DNA of 28,688 bases, from NCBI GenBank assembly GCA_041687435.1, contig JAWLBX010000033.1, positions 1 to 28,688 on the forward strand. The letters run 5' to 3'. Positions 16,901 through 23,899 of the stretch are shown here, in pieces. A program made the translations under genes and the position numbers. Numbering within the stretch: the first letter of the stretch is position 1; each line of letters starts with the position of its first letter. Source of the stretch: JACKII01 sp041687435 (GTDB lineage Bacteria > Pseudomonadota > Alphaproteobacteria > Bin95). The notes beneath the pieces are model-generated. The model was given only the letters and a program-made list of their open reading frames with translations. It did not search any database and was not told the origin of the DNA.

Positions 16901-18444
16901 GGTTGCACGTTCCGTTGAAAGTCTTCAGGGAATTTTTGAATGGCGGAGAGCACCGGCATTGGGGTCAATCCGCCCATGGCGCAGAGTGAGCCGTCGCGCA
17001 TCAGCTCGGCCAAATCTTCGATCAAGGCTAGGTTTTCGGCGACGTTTTCCCCGCGCATGACCTTCTCCACCGTCTCGCGCCCGCGCACCGCGCCGACGCG
17101 GCAGGGGGTGCACTTGCCGCAACTCTCGATGGCGCAGAAATCGAAGGCGAAGCGGGCCATGTTGGCCATGTCCACCGTATCGTCGAATACTACGATACCG
17201 CCATGGCCCAGCATCAGCCCGGCCTCCGCCAGCGCTTCATAGGTCATGGGCAGGTCGAGGTCGCCGGCGCTGGCATAGGCGCCGAGCGGGCCACCGATCT
17301 GCACCGCCTTGAGCGGCCGGCCGGAGGCGGTGCCGCCGCCGTATTCCTCAACCAATTGGCGAAGCGTGATGCCGAACGGCACCTCTACCAGCCCGCCGCG
17401 TTTGATGTTACCCGCAAGCTGGAACGGCTGCGTGCCGTGCGAACGGCCTTCGCCATATTCCTTGTACCACTCGGCGCCGTTTGCGAGGATCGCGGGGACG
17501 GTCGCGAGCGTCAGCACGTTGTTGACGACGGTTGGGCGGCCATGCAGGCCGGCAATGGCCGGGATCGGCGGCTTGGCGCGGGCGGTGCCGCGCCTGCCCT
17601 CCAGCGAGTTGAGCATGGCGCTTTCCTCACCGCAAATATAGGCGCCCGCGCCGCGGCGCACTGCGATCCGGAACGCCTTGCCCGTGCAACCGACATCCTC
17701 GCCGAGCCAGCCGGCGGCTTCCATGATCCGGATCGCTTCGTCCATCACGCGGATCGCGTCGGGGTATTCGGAGCGGATGTAAAGCTGTCCATGTGTGGCT
17801 CCGGTCGCCAGACCCGCAATCGCCATACCCTCCAGCAGGGCAAACGGATCGCCCTCCATCAGCAGCCGGTCGGCGAAGGTGCCGCTGTCGCCCTCGTCCG
17901 CATTGCAGGCAATGTATTTCGGGCCGTCCGCGGGTTGGTCCAGCACCGTCTGCCACTTGATGCCGGCTGGGAATCCGGCGCCGCCACGGCCGCGCAGACC
18001 TGACTTTTTGACAACAGCGCAAATCTCTGCCGGCGCCATAGCCAGCGCCGCGCGCAGGCCGGAAAGGCCGCCGTGCGCCTCATATGCGGCAAGGTCCAGC
18101 GGGTCCGACAGGCCCAGGCGCGCGAAGGTCAGGCGTTGTTGCCGGGCGAGGTAGGGAATGTCCGCGGTCCCGCCATGGCAAAGCGGATGCGCGCGGCCGG
18201 TCAGGAAGCCGGCATCGAACAGGCCAGGCACGTCATCGGGTTCGACCGGGCCATAGGCAATGCGTCCGGCCGCAGTTTCCACCTCGACCAAGGGTTCCAG
18301 CCAGAGCAAGCCGCGCGAGCCGTTCCGCACCAAGTCAACCACCAGGCCTTGAGTCGCCGCCTCACGGGCAATGGCAAGCGCGACCGAATCCGCACCCACC
18401 GCGCGGGCGGCGGTGTCGCACGGTACATAGACCCGCACGCTCAT
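16897..18444 (-). CDS. fdsB: NAD-dependent formate dehydrogenase, beta (NADH/FMN) subunit
   Basis: This 515-residue protein is homologous to NuoF. It holds FMN and one [4Fe-4S] cluster and reduces NAD+. Residues 1 to about 115 form the thioredoxin-like N-terminal domain typical of FdsB. The dinucleotide/flavin region has GRGGAGFPAGIKW (152-164) and YICGEESAMLNSLEGRRG (269-286). The cluster ligands are ESCGKCTPC (Cys442, 445, 448) plus Cys488. The start at 18444 overlaps the fdsG stop by 4 nt and has a strong GGGAGG; a longer frame from 18537 lies inside fdsG and is rejected. Confidence 0.97.
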   Translation of the reverse strand: MSVRVYVPCDTAARAVGADSVALAIAREAATQGLVVDLVRNGSRGLLWLEPLVEVETAAGRIAYGPVEPDDVPGLFDAGFLTGRAHPLCHGGTADIPYLARQQRLTFARLGLSDPLDLAAYEAHGGLSGLRAALAMAPAEICAVVKKSGLRGRGGAGFPAGIKWQTVLDQPADGPKYIACNADEGDSGTFADRLLMEGDPFALLEGMAIAGLATGATHGQLYIRSEYPDAIRVMDEAIRIMEAAGWLGEDVGCTGKAFRIAVRRGAGAYICGEESAMLNSLEGRRGTARAKPPIPAIAGLHGRPTVVNNVLTLATVPAILANGAEWYKEYGEGRSHGTQPFQLAGNIKRGGLVEVPFGITLRQLVEEYGGGTASGRPLKAVQIGGPLGAYASAGDLDLPMTYEALAEAGLMLGHGGIVVFDDTVDMANMARFAFDFCAIESCGKCTPCRVGAVRGRETVEKVMRGENVAENLALIEDLAELMRDGSLCAMGGLTPMPVLSAIQKFPEDFQRNVQP

Positions 18445-18890
18445 GCCTGAGCCTCCCGCACTGCTGCCAGGAGTGTTTCGTGGGTCAGGCGACCGAGCGG
18501 CCGGCCACGGACCATGGCGGCAGGCGCTGTCGCACAAAGGCCGAGACAGTAGACCGCCTCGGTTGCCACCTCCGCATCATCCGCCAGTGCCGCGCTGGCA
18601 TCAGCGAGAAGCCTCTCGCACCCCATCGCCTGACAGGCTTCCGCCTGGCAGAGCTTCACCACCACCCGCGGCGGTGGCTGGGTCCGAAAATCGTGGTAAA
18701 AACTGATGATGCCATGCACCTCCGCTCGCGCCAGGTTGAGGCGCTTCGCGATGACGGGCAGACTAGTCTCTGGGATATAACCGGTGGCGGTTTGCAGATC
18801 GTGCAGGATTTCCAGCAAGGCTTCCGGCCGGTCGCCATGGCCGGCGCAGATTGCGATGGCGGTATCTTCGGCGCTGGCAGCAGCAGTCAT
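18441..18890 (-). CDS. fdsG: NAD-dependent formate dehydrogenase, gamma ([2Fe-2S]) subunit
   Basis: This 149-residue protein is homologous to NuoE and carries one [2Fe-2S] cluster bound by Cys81, Cys86, Cys115 and Cys119 (CQAEAC and CLGLC). The YHDF segment of this family is present at 65-68. The ATG at 18890 is preferred because AGGATCGG lies upstream and because the alternative at 18926 has no ribosome site. It is the first gene of fdsGBA-fdhD-fdsD. No dedicated fds regulator gene lies beside it in this window, and I see no convincing promoter. Confidence 0.95.
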   Translation of the reverse strand: MTAAASAEDTAIAICAGHGDRPEALLEILHDLQTATGYIPETSLPVIAKRLNLARAEVHGIISFYHDFRTQPPPRVVVKLCQAEACQAMGCERLLADASAALADDAEVATEAVYCLGLCATAPAAMVRGRPLGRLTHETLLAAVREAQA

Positions 18891-19189
18891 ATCGGACCGA
18901 TCCTGAGCCCATCCGTGCAAGGGCATGATGCCGATTATGCTGCATCTTGTGCCCGAATGGAATCGCTTATCAATTGCACGTCCAAGACGTTGCGGTGATC
19001 AGCGCGAAGGCCGGCTTTAGGGGGCGCCTTTGATGGCTGCCAAGTGTGGTCTATGGCGCTGATGGACCTTGATCTTTCGACGATGCACGTGGCTGCGACA
19101 AGCGCAAATCTGCGTATTGACACCAACCCCGTTGCCGGCGCCTATGCGACCGCCGCGGACGAAAGGCGCACTAATGGGCAGCAGCAGCC
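18891..19189. other. Intergenic stretch between emrA-like and fdsG genes
   Basis: This 299-bp stretch should hold the fds promoter, but I find no good sigma70 pair. A near-match to a sigma54 promoter at 18984-18970 lacks the invariant GC at -12. A 46-codon open frame on the plus strand at 19053-19193 is listed separately. No terminator for the upstream emrA-like gene is visible. Confidence 0.5.
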
Positions 19190-19193
19190 TTAG
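19053..19193 (+). CDS. Doubtful small ORF (46 codons)
   Basis: An ATG at 19053 opens a frame ending at TAG 19191-19193, encoding an Ala/Thr-rich peptide that ends in NGQQQP. It is antisense to both neighbours, lies almost entirely in the intergenic gap and overlaps the last codon of the emrA-like gene. No Shine-Dalgarno sequence is evident, and chance frames of this length are common in GC-rich DNA. It is listed only so that it can be checked by homology. Confidence 0.15.
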   Translation: MALMDLDLSTMHVAATSANLRIDTNPVAGAYATAADERRTNGQQQP

Positions 19194-20269
19194 TCGGCCG
19201 CCAGGGCGCTCACACCCAGGGTGCGTTGCAGCGCCAGCAGGGCGGGGCGGGTGTGTTTCGTGTCGATGCGTACGCCCACCGTCATGCCGGCCCGTAGCGG
19301 GGTTTCCTCGCTGTGCGGATCGACGATCTTCAGCTTCACCGGCAGACGCTGCACCACCTTCACCCAGTTACCTGTCGCATTCTGCGGCGGCAGTACCGCG
19401 AACTCGGCACCGGTTGCCGGCGAAATGCTTTCCACCTCTGCCTCGATCTTGGTATCGGGATAGGCATCGACGACAATGATCGCCTTCTGGCCGACGCGAA
19501 GATTGGTAAGGTCGGTTTCTTTCAGGTTGGCCTCGACCCATGGCTGGCCGGTCGAGATCAGCGAGAATACCGCCTTGCCGCTTTCAACATACTCTCCGGT
19601 TTGCAGTTTCATGTTGGTGATAATGCCGGAGGTTGGGGCATAGATCGCGGACCGTTCCAGATCCAGCGCTGCGTCCCGCAGCATGGTTTGTTTGTCCTTG
19701 AACATCGGATGGTCGCGCGGATCGATGTCCAGGTCGCCGCCGAGTGCGGTCAGCAGCCGCCGCATTCTCTGCTGTGCTGCAAGCCGCTTTTCCCGCTCCA
19801 CCGCCAGGTCGGACGCAGCCTTATCCAGTGCATCGCGGCTTGTGATGCCGCGCTTGCGTAGCATTTGTTGCCGTTCCACCTGCCGGGTGAGGAAGGCGAT
19901 GCGGGCATCGATTTCACCCAATGCCGACTTTCCCTCCAGGTATTCGGCCCGCATGGTCTCGATCTCGTTACGGACCATGCCCATTTCGGCCTCGGCCCGT
20001 GCCATGGCGATCTCGATCGGGGCGGTGTCGATACGGAACAGCAGGTCGCCTTTGTTAACCTGCTGGTGATCCCGCACTTGTACGTCGGTCACGCGGCCGT
20101 CGACATCGGAACTGATCATCAGGATATCGGCCTTAACGTAGGCATTTTCGGTTGCCACATAACGCCCGCCGATCAGGTAGAAATAGCCGCCGATTGCGAT
20201 GGCAATCGCCGGAATCACAATCAGCAGAACTGCTCTCAACAGAAATTTTCTCGATTTTTGGTCGCTCAT
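19190..20269 (-). CDS. EmrA/HlyD-family membrane fusion (adaptor) protein
   Basis: The 359-residue protein has one N-terminal membrane helix (about residues 11-33). The EmrA-type motif ATENAYVKADI, a biotinyl-lipoyl half-domain (VDGRVTDVQVRDHQQVNKGDLLFRID), a helical hairpin (about 88-165) and the second half of the lipoyl and beta-barrel domains (about 205-325, APTSGIITNMKLQTGEYVESGK) follow. Such periplasmic adaptors link an inner-membrane MFS pump (EmrB) to an outer-membrane channel. The start overlaps the MarR gene by 4 nt. No EmrB or TolC gene follows: the next gene downstream is fdsG, on the same strand but unrelated. It may work with a pump encoded elsewhere. Confidence 0.92.
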   Translation of the reverse strand: MSDQKSRKFLLRAVLLIVIPAIAIAIGGYFYLIGGRYVATENAYVKADILMISSDVDGRVTDVQVRDHQQVNKGDLLFRIDTAPIEIAMARAEAEMGMVRNEIETMRAEYLEGKSALGEIDARIAFLTRQVERQQMLRKRGITSRDALDKAASDLAVEREKRLAAQQRMRRLLTALGGDLDIDPRDHPMFKDKQTMLRDAALDLERSAIYAPTSGIITNMKLQTGEYVESGKAVFSLISTGQPWVEANLKETDLTNLRVGQKAIIVVDAYPDTKIEAEVESISPATGAEFAVLPPQNATGNWVKVVQRLPVKLKIVDPHSEETPLRAGMTVGVRIDTKHTRPALLALQRTLGVSALAAD

Positions 20270-20766
20270 GATGGTGTCGCCTCTAGGCGTTGCAATTGGT
20301 TATCGTGACCGTTGCCATTGCCGTTCGTCGGCATACCGGTCATTTCCTGCAGGCGGCTCTTGACGGCCGACATGAGATTGCAGGCTAGGTCATGGTCTTC
20401 GCTGGAGATGCCTTGGAAGGCTTCCTGCATGGTTTCGCTGGTGATGCGGCGCATCTGTTTATAGACCGCTTCCGCTTCTGGTGTCGGATACAGGCGTTTG
20501 ACGCGGCGGTCATCGCGGTCCGGCTCGCGCCGAACCCAGCCGCCTTCTTCGAGGCGATCGATCAGCCGGCCGGCCGGCGCCTTTTCCATCTCCAGCATTT
20601 CCGCCAGGCTGGACAGGCTGACGCCCGGAAAACGGGCGAGGCGCGACAGGGCCAGCCATTGCGCACGGGTCAGCCCTTGGCCGCGGGCGCGGCGATCCAA
20701 TTCGGTGCGCAGCAGGCGTGCTACGTCCGACACAAGAATCGCAAACAGAATGTCTTCATCGCCCAT
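20266..20766 (-). CDS. MarR-family transcriptional regulator
   Basis: The 166-residue protein has the MarR winged helix fold. LTRAQWLALSRLARFPGVSLSSLAEML leads into the recognition helix KAPAGRLIDRLEEGG, and the beta-wing REPDRDDRRVKRLYPT follows. MarR/EmrR proteins bind palindromes as dimers and leave DNA when they bind small aromatic or drug-like ligands. It is the first gene of a two-gene unit with the EmrA-like adaptor (4-nt overlap), so it very likely controls it. A large imperfect palindrome covers the promoter just upstream. Confidence 0.93.
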   Translation of the reverse strand: MGDEDILFAILVSDVARLLRTELDRRARGQGLTRAQWLALSRLARFPGVSLSSLAEMLEMEKAPAGRLIDRLEEGGWVRREPDRDDRRVKRLYPTPEAEAVYKQMRRITSETMQEAFQGISSEDHDLACNLMSAVKSRLQEMTGMPTNGNGNGHDNQLQRLEATPS

Positions 20767-20777
20767 AAAACGAAAAA

Positions 20778-20831
20778 CCGTAACCTAGGTGAACATATGC
20801 TAATATATCGTTCCCCTGGTTACGGAATCAA
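20778..20831 (-). promoter_or_regulatory. Promoter and imperfect palindrome upstream of the marR-emrA unit
   Basis: CCGTAACCTAGGTGAAC (20778-20794) pairs with GTTCCCCTGGTTACGG (20810-20825) apart from one bulge and one mismatch, around a 15-bp AT-rich centre. On the minus strand, TTGATT (20831-20826) and TATATT (20807-20802) form a -35/-10 pair with an 18-bp spacer. The right arm therefore fills most of the spacer and the left arm covers the start region. This is the arrangement expected for MarR autorepression. Confidence 0.6.
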
Positions 20832-20865
20832 CAGGCTAAGTTATGCGTTCTGCGCATAGGCCCGC

Positions 20866-20891
20866 GCAATCGGCGCATGAGCGCCGATTGC
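20866..20891. repeat. Perfect 11-bp inverted repeat downstream of the tauD-like gene
   Basis: GCAATCGGCGC (20866-20876) and GCGCCGATTGC (20881-20891) flank an ATGA loop. It lies 31 nt past the stop of the minus-strand dioxygenase gene, so it may form its 3' hairpin. No U-tract follows in that direction; T-runs occur only on the other side. It could help termination or protect the mRNA end. Confidence 0.5.
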
Positions 20892-20921
20892 CACGGATTT
20901 TCATAGTTTTGGGGCAGGTGT

Positions 20922-21785
20922 CTAAAAGGGCTCGTCGCCGCAGACGGTGATGCGGTGCATGACGCGGGTCTTGCCCGGATAATCGTCGATGGCGAAATGC
21001 TGGGTGCAGCGGTTGTCCCAGAACGCGATGGAGCCAGGGCGCCAGCGGAAGCGGCAGGTGAATTCCGGCCGGGTCGAATGCTCCCGCAGGAAGGTCATCA
21101 GCGGCTCGCTTTCGGCTTCCGTCATGCCCTCGAAATGCCGCCAATGGCCGCCGGCATAGAGCGCCTTGCGCCCGGTTTCCGGATGGGTCCGCACGACGGG
21201 GTGTGCGTTGGTGGTCCGTTCCTTCGGGTCCGGGTCGCGCACCTGCATGGTATGATACTGGCCATAGACTTCCTTGCGGGACTTGCCGCCGTCCTGCTTG
21301 AAATTGTCGCCACTGGAAACCGCTTTCATGCCAGCCAACATCTTTTTCATGCCGTCTGACAGCGCGTCATAGGCATCGTACATGTTGGCGAACAGCGTAT
21401 CGCCACCGGCATCCGGCGTTTCGCGCGCCAGCAGGATAGTGCCCATGGCGGGCCTGGAGGCGAACATTTGGTCGGAATGCCAGCCGCCGCCGAAATTTTT
21501 CTTATCGGTCGGCAGCTTCTTAATTTCCAGAATGTCCGGATAGTCCTCCATTCCCTTCATGAAAGGGTGTTGGTGCAGGTTGCCCCAGCGCCGGGCAAAC
21601 GCCAGTTGCTGGTCCGATGTGATATTCTGGTCCCGGAAAAAAATGACCAGGTTTTCAAGCAAAGCCCGGTGAATTTCGGTATAGACGCCTTCGGGATTGT
21701 CGGCGGCCAGATCAACATTGCCGATCTCCGCGCCCAGCGAGCCGGCGATTGGCGTAACGGTAATGTGTTGGTAATCATTGCGCAT
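20922..21785 (-). CDS. TauD/TfdA-family Fe(II)/2-oxoglutarate dioxygenase
   Basis: The 287-residue protein has the TauD/TfdA iron triad His103, Asp105 (GWHSDQMF) and His263 (NRCTQHFAIDDY), with Arg278 placed to bind 2-oxoglutarate and Thr130 in GGDTLFANMYDAY. Relatives hydroxylate taurine and other sulfonates, sulfate esters or phenoxyacetates, releasing the side group. The ATG at 21785 has GGAG upstream; a frame running to 22391 lies antisense to the DUF192 gene and is rejected. No sulfonate transporter gene is adjacent, so the substrate stays open. It is divergent from the DUF192 gene across 97 bp. Confidence 0.94.
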   Translation of the reverse strand: MRNDYQHITVTPIAGSLGAEIGNVDLAADNPEGVYTEIHRALLENLVIFFRDQNITSDQQLAFARRWGNLHQHPFMKGMEDYPDILEIKKLPTDKKNFGGGWHSDQMFASRPAMGTILLARETPDAGGDTLFANMYDAYDALSDGMKKMLAGMKAVSSGDNFKQDGGKSRKEVYGQYHTMQVRDPDPKERTTNAHPVVRTHPETGRKALYAGGHWRHFEGMTEAESEPLMTFLREHSTRPEFTCRFRWRPGSIAFWDNRCTQHFAIDDYPGKTRVMHRITVCGDEPF

Positions 21786-21882
21786 GGTGCGTTTCTCCGC
21801 ATGGTTATTGGCAAAGATTGTGCCAAGCCGTGAGGGGTTCCGCAATACGGATGCGCCGAACCGCGTTTTAGGGAGGATGTTG

Positions 21883-22350
21883 GTGCGAATGCTGGTGCTG
21901 GCCCTCGGGCTGCTAAGTCTGGCCGCCGGGCGGACGGCAGCCTGCGAGCAATATCCGCAACCACCGTTGCCGACAGCCGTTGTGCAAGTCCAGAGCGCCG
22001 GGGCGTCGCACGCGATCATGGCCGAATTGGCGACGACCGAGGAACAGCGCTCCTGCGGGCTGATGGGGCGGCAACCGCTGGCGGCGGAGCAGGGGATGTT
22101 GTTCGACATGCGCCCTGCCGGCCCGGCCTTCTTCTGGATGGACAATACGCCGGAGCCGCTGGACATGCTGTTTGCGGATGCGGCTGGTGTCATCGTGCAT
22201 ATTGAGCACAACGCCGTGCCCTTCTCGCAGCGCCTGCGCGGCACGCGCAAGCCGGTGGCGGCGGTTCTGGAACTGGCTGGTGGCTCTGCCGAGCGGCTGG
22301 GCGTCCGCATCGGCGACCGGATCGCCTTGCCGTGGAAACGGGGCGGGTAA
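21883..22350 (+). CDS. DUF192 family secreted protein
   Basis: The product is about 155 residues. GGGAGG at 21871-21876 leaves no room for the ATG at 21877, so I choose the GTG at 21883 (6-nt spacing); an ATG at 21889 (12 nt) is the alternative. A hydrophobic signal peptide (LVLALGLLSLAAG) is followed by a DUF192 domain. Its hallmarks are visible: AELATTEEQRSCGLMGR, a MLFDM segment, PAFFWMDNTPEPLDMLF, and VLELAGGSAERLGVRIGD. DUF192 proteins are small beta-barrel proteins of unknown biochemical role, often exported. The exact start is uncertain. Confidence 0.88.
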   Translation: MRMLVLALGLLSLAAGRTAACEQYPQPPLPTAVVQVQSAGASHAIMAELATTEEQRSCGLMGRQPLAAEQGMLFDMRPAGPAFFWMDNTPEPLDMLFADAAGVIVHIEHNAVPFSQRLRGTRKPVAAVLELAGGSAERLGVRIGDRIALPWKRGG

Positions 22351-22384
22351 CGGGGACAGGGCAACGATACGCGGCATGAAGACA

Positions 22385-22414
22385 TCGCCATAGCCGCCGG
22401 CGCTGCGCTAGAAT
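22385..22414 (+). promoter_or_regulatory. Weak sigma70-like promoter before the first 2-hydroxyacid dehydrogenase gene
   Basis: TCGCCA (22385-22390) and TAGAAT (22409-22414) are separated by 18 bp, and the latter matches five of six -10 bases. It lies 43 nt before the ATG at 22457. The -35 is poor. Confidence 0.3.
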
Positions 22415-22456
22415 GCCGGCAATGTTACCCAACCAACCGCAAGGAAACGCCCGCCC

Positions 22457-23509
22457 ATGAGCGCGAATATCGCGAAATTGGTCATTTTCGATACCTGGAT
22501 GGCTGGCAAGGCCATGGACATGCTGCGCGAGAGTGACGCCATCGACCTCAGCCACCTGCAGCAGGCCGATGGACTGGCAGCGAACGAGCCGCATTTGCTC
22601 AGCATGCACGGCTACCAGAGCCTGCCACGCACCGAATTGCAGGCCGATTATCTCACCAACCGCGATTTCATCCAGCGGATGCCGAACCTGTTGGCAGTCG
22701 CCTCCACCGGCGCAGGCTACGACATGATCGACGTGGATGCCTGCACCGAGGCGGGCGTGATCGTCGTCAACCAGTCCGGTGCAAACAAGGAAGCGGTGGC
22801 GGAGCATGCCTTCGGCCTGATCCTCGGCCTCTCCAAAAAAATCGCCCAGGCCGACCGCGGCATGCGCGAGACCGACATGTTCAACCGCCGCACCGTCACC
22901 GGCAACGACATCCTGGGCAAGACCCTGGGCGTGGTCGGGCTCGGCCAGATCGGCACCCGCTCGGCAGAGATTGCGAAGGTCTTCCGCATGAACGTCATTG
23001 CCTACGATCCGTTTGTCTCAGCCGAGGAATGCCAGGCGCGCGGGGCGGAAAAGGTGGATTGGGAAACGCTGTTCTCGCAAAGCGATTTCATCACCGTGCA
23101 CTGCCCGCGCTCGGCGGAAACGCTGGGCATGATCGACGCGGCGGCGTTCGCGCTGATGAAACCCAGCGCCTATTTCATCAACACCGCCCGCGGTGGCATC
23201 CATCGGGAAGACGATCTGCTGAAGGCGTTGGAGGCCGGCCAACTCGCCGGTGCCGGGTTGGATGTCTGGTGGGAGGAGCCAACGCCGAAAGACCACCCGC
23301 TGCTGCAGCGCAACGACGTCATCGCCACCCCGCACAGCGCCGGCGTCACGCACGAGGCCGTCACCAACATGCGGGAATGGGCGGCGAGCCAGTGGATCGA
23401 TATTTTCAGCGGCAAGGTGCCGCCGCGCTTGATCAACCCGGAAGTCTGGCCGAAATATCAGGAGCGCTTTGCAGAGAAGCTGGGCTTTGCGCCCGAGCCT
23501 TTGAAATAG
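22457..23509 (+). CDS. D-isomer-specific 2-hydroxyacid dehydrogenase family protein
   Basis: The 350-residue protein has a split substrate-binding domain around a Rossmann domain. The NAD-binding motif is GLGQIG (161-166), with the acidic residue after the second strand at Asp184 (YDP), favouring NAD over NADP. Catalytic Arg245 (NTARGG), Glu274 (WWEEP) and His293 (TPHSAG) complete the usual triad. Relatives include phosphoglycerate, glycerate, formate and lactate dehydrogenases. The long N-terminal part and C-terminal extension (about 330-350) do not match SerA closely, so I give no specific substrate. A GGAA-type ribosome site precedes the ATG. Confidence 0.93.
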   Translation: MSANIAKLVIFDTWMAGKAMDMLRESDAIDLSHLQQADGLAANEPHLLSMHGYQSLPRTELQADYLTNRDFIQRMPNLLAVASTGAGYDMIDVDACTEAGVIVVNQSGANKEAVAEHAFGLILGLSKKIAQADRGMRETDMFNRRTVTGNDILGKTLGVVGLGQIGTRSAEIAKVFRMNVIAYDPFVSAEECQARGAEKVDWETLFSQSDFITVHCPRSAETLGMIDAAAFALMKPSAYFINTARGGIHREDDLLKALEAGQLAGAGLDVWWEEPTPKDHPLLQRNDVIATPHSAGVTHEAVTNMREWAASQWIDIFSGKVPPRLINPEVWPKYQERFAEKLGFAPEPLK

Positions 23510-23529
23510 CGTTTCAGCGCCCGGCCGCT

Positions 23530-23886
23530 CTAGTCGGCCGACCGGCCACCGCGGACAAGGGATTGAACGGTATAGACAAGTATGGCGATGCCCACTGCGC
23601 CGACCAGCGCAATCCCAAGGAGGACAATAACGTCCACAGGCCCGCCCATGTCGCGCAACTCCGAATTCGTCATGAACAGGACGAACCAGACCGCAGCAAT
23701 GGCTCCGAACGGCATCGCCAGCTGGGCCAAAAGGAACTTGCGCCAACTAACCGCGCGGTCGCGGATCAGCACGAAGACATAGGCAAGGGTCACCAGGACC
23801 GTCGCCACCACGATTGTCCAGAAGAGGCCGCGCCCGAATATCTCTTCCAAGACGGCAATTAACGTTTCTGCCGTAAGTTCGTTCAT
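23530..23886 (-). CDS. Small three-helix membrane protein partnered with a flavoprotein
   Basis: The 118-residue protein has three clear hydrophobic helices at about residues 20-42, 52-72 and 84-108. A conserved-looking loop (LIRDRAVSWRKFLLAQLAMP) lies between the first two. From memory it resembles the alphaproteobacterial family named DUF5368, but I cannot confirm that. GAGGGAAG upstream of the ATG is a good ribosome site. It begins 13 nt after the stop of the sulfide:quinone-oxidoreductase-like gene, so the two are almost certainly co-transcribed. A role as membrane anchor or quinone-site partner of that flavoprotein is inference only. Confidence 0.85.
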   Translation of the reverse strand: MNELTAETLIAVLEEIFGRGLFWTIVVATVLVTLAYVFVLIRDRAVSWRKFLLAQLAMPFGAIAAVWFVLFMTNSELRDMGGPVDVIVLLGIALVGAVGIAILVYTVQSLVRGGRSAD

Positions 23887-23899
23887 TGTACCGCTTCCC

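Noticed and set aside
18970..18984. Sigma54-like promoter upstream of fdsG
   Set aside because: TGG and TTG are correctly spaced, but the invariant GC at -12 reads GA and there is no sigma54 activator gene nearby.
21786..22391. N-terminal extension of the TauD-like frame
   Set aside because: It is antisense to the DUF192 gene, and family conservation starts at the ATG at 21785.
23522..23540. CGGCCG-N7-CGGCCG inverted repeat at the end of two convergent genes
   Set aside because: Short self-complementary arms are common in GC-rich DNA and no U-tract follows.
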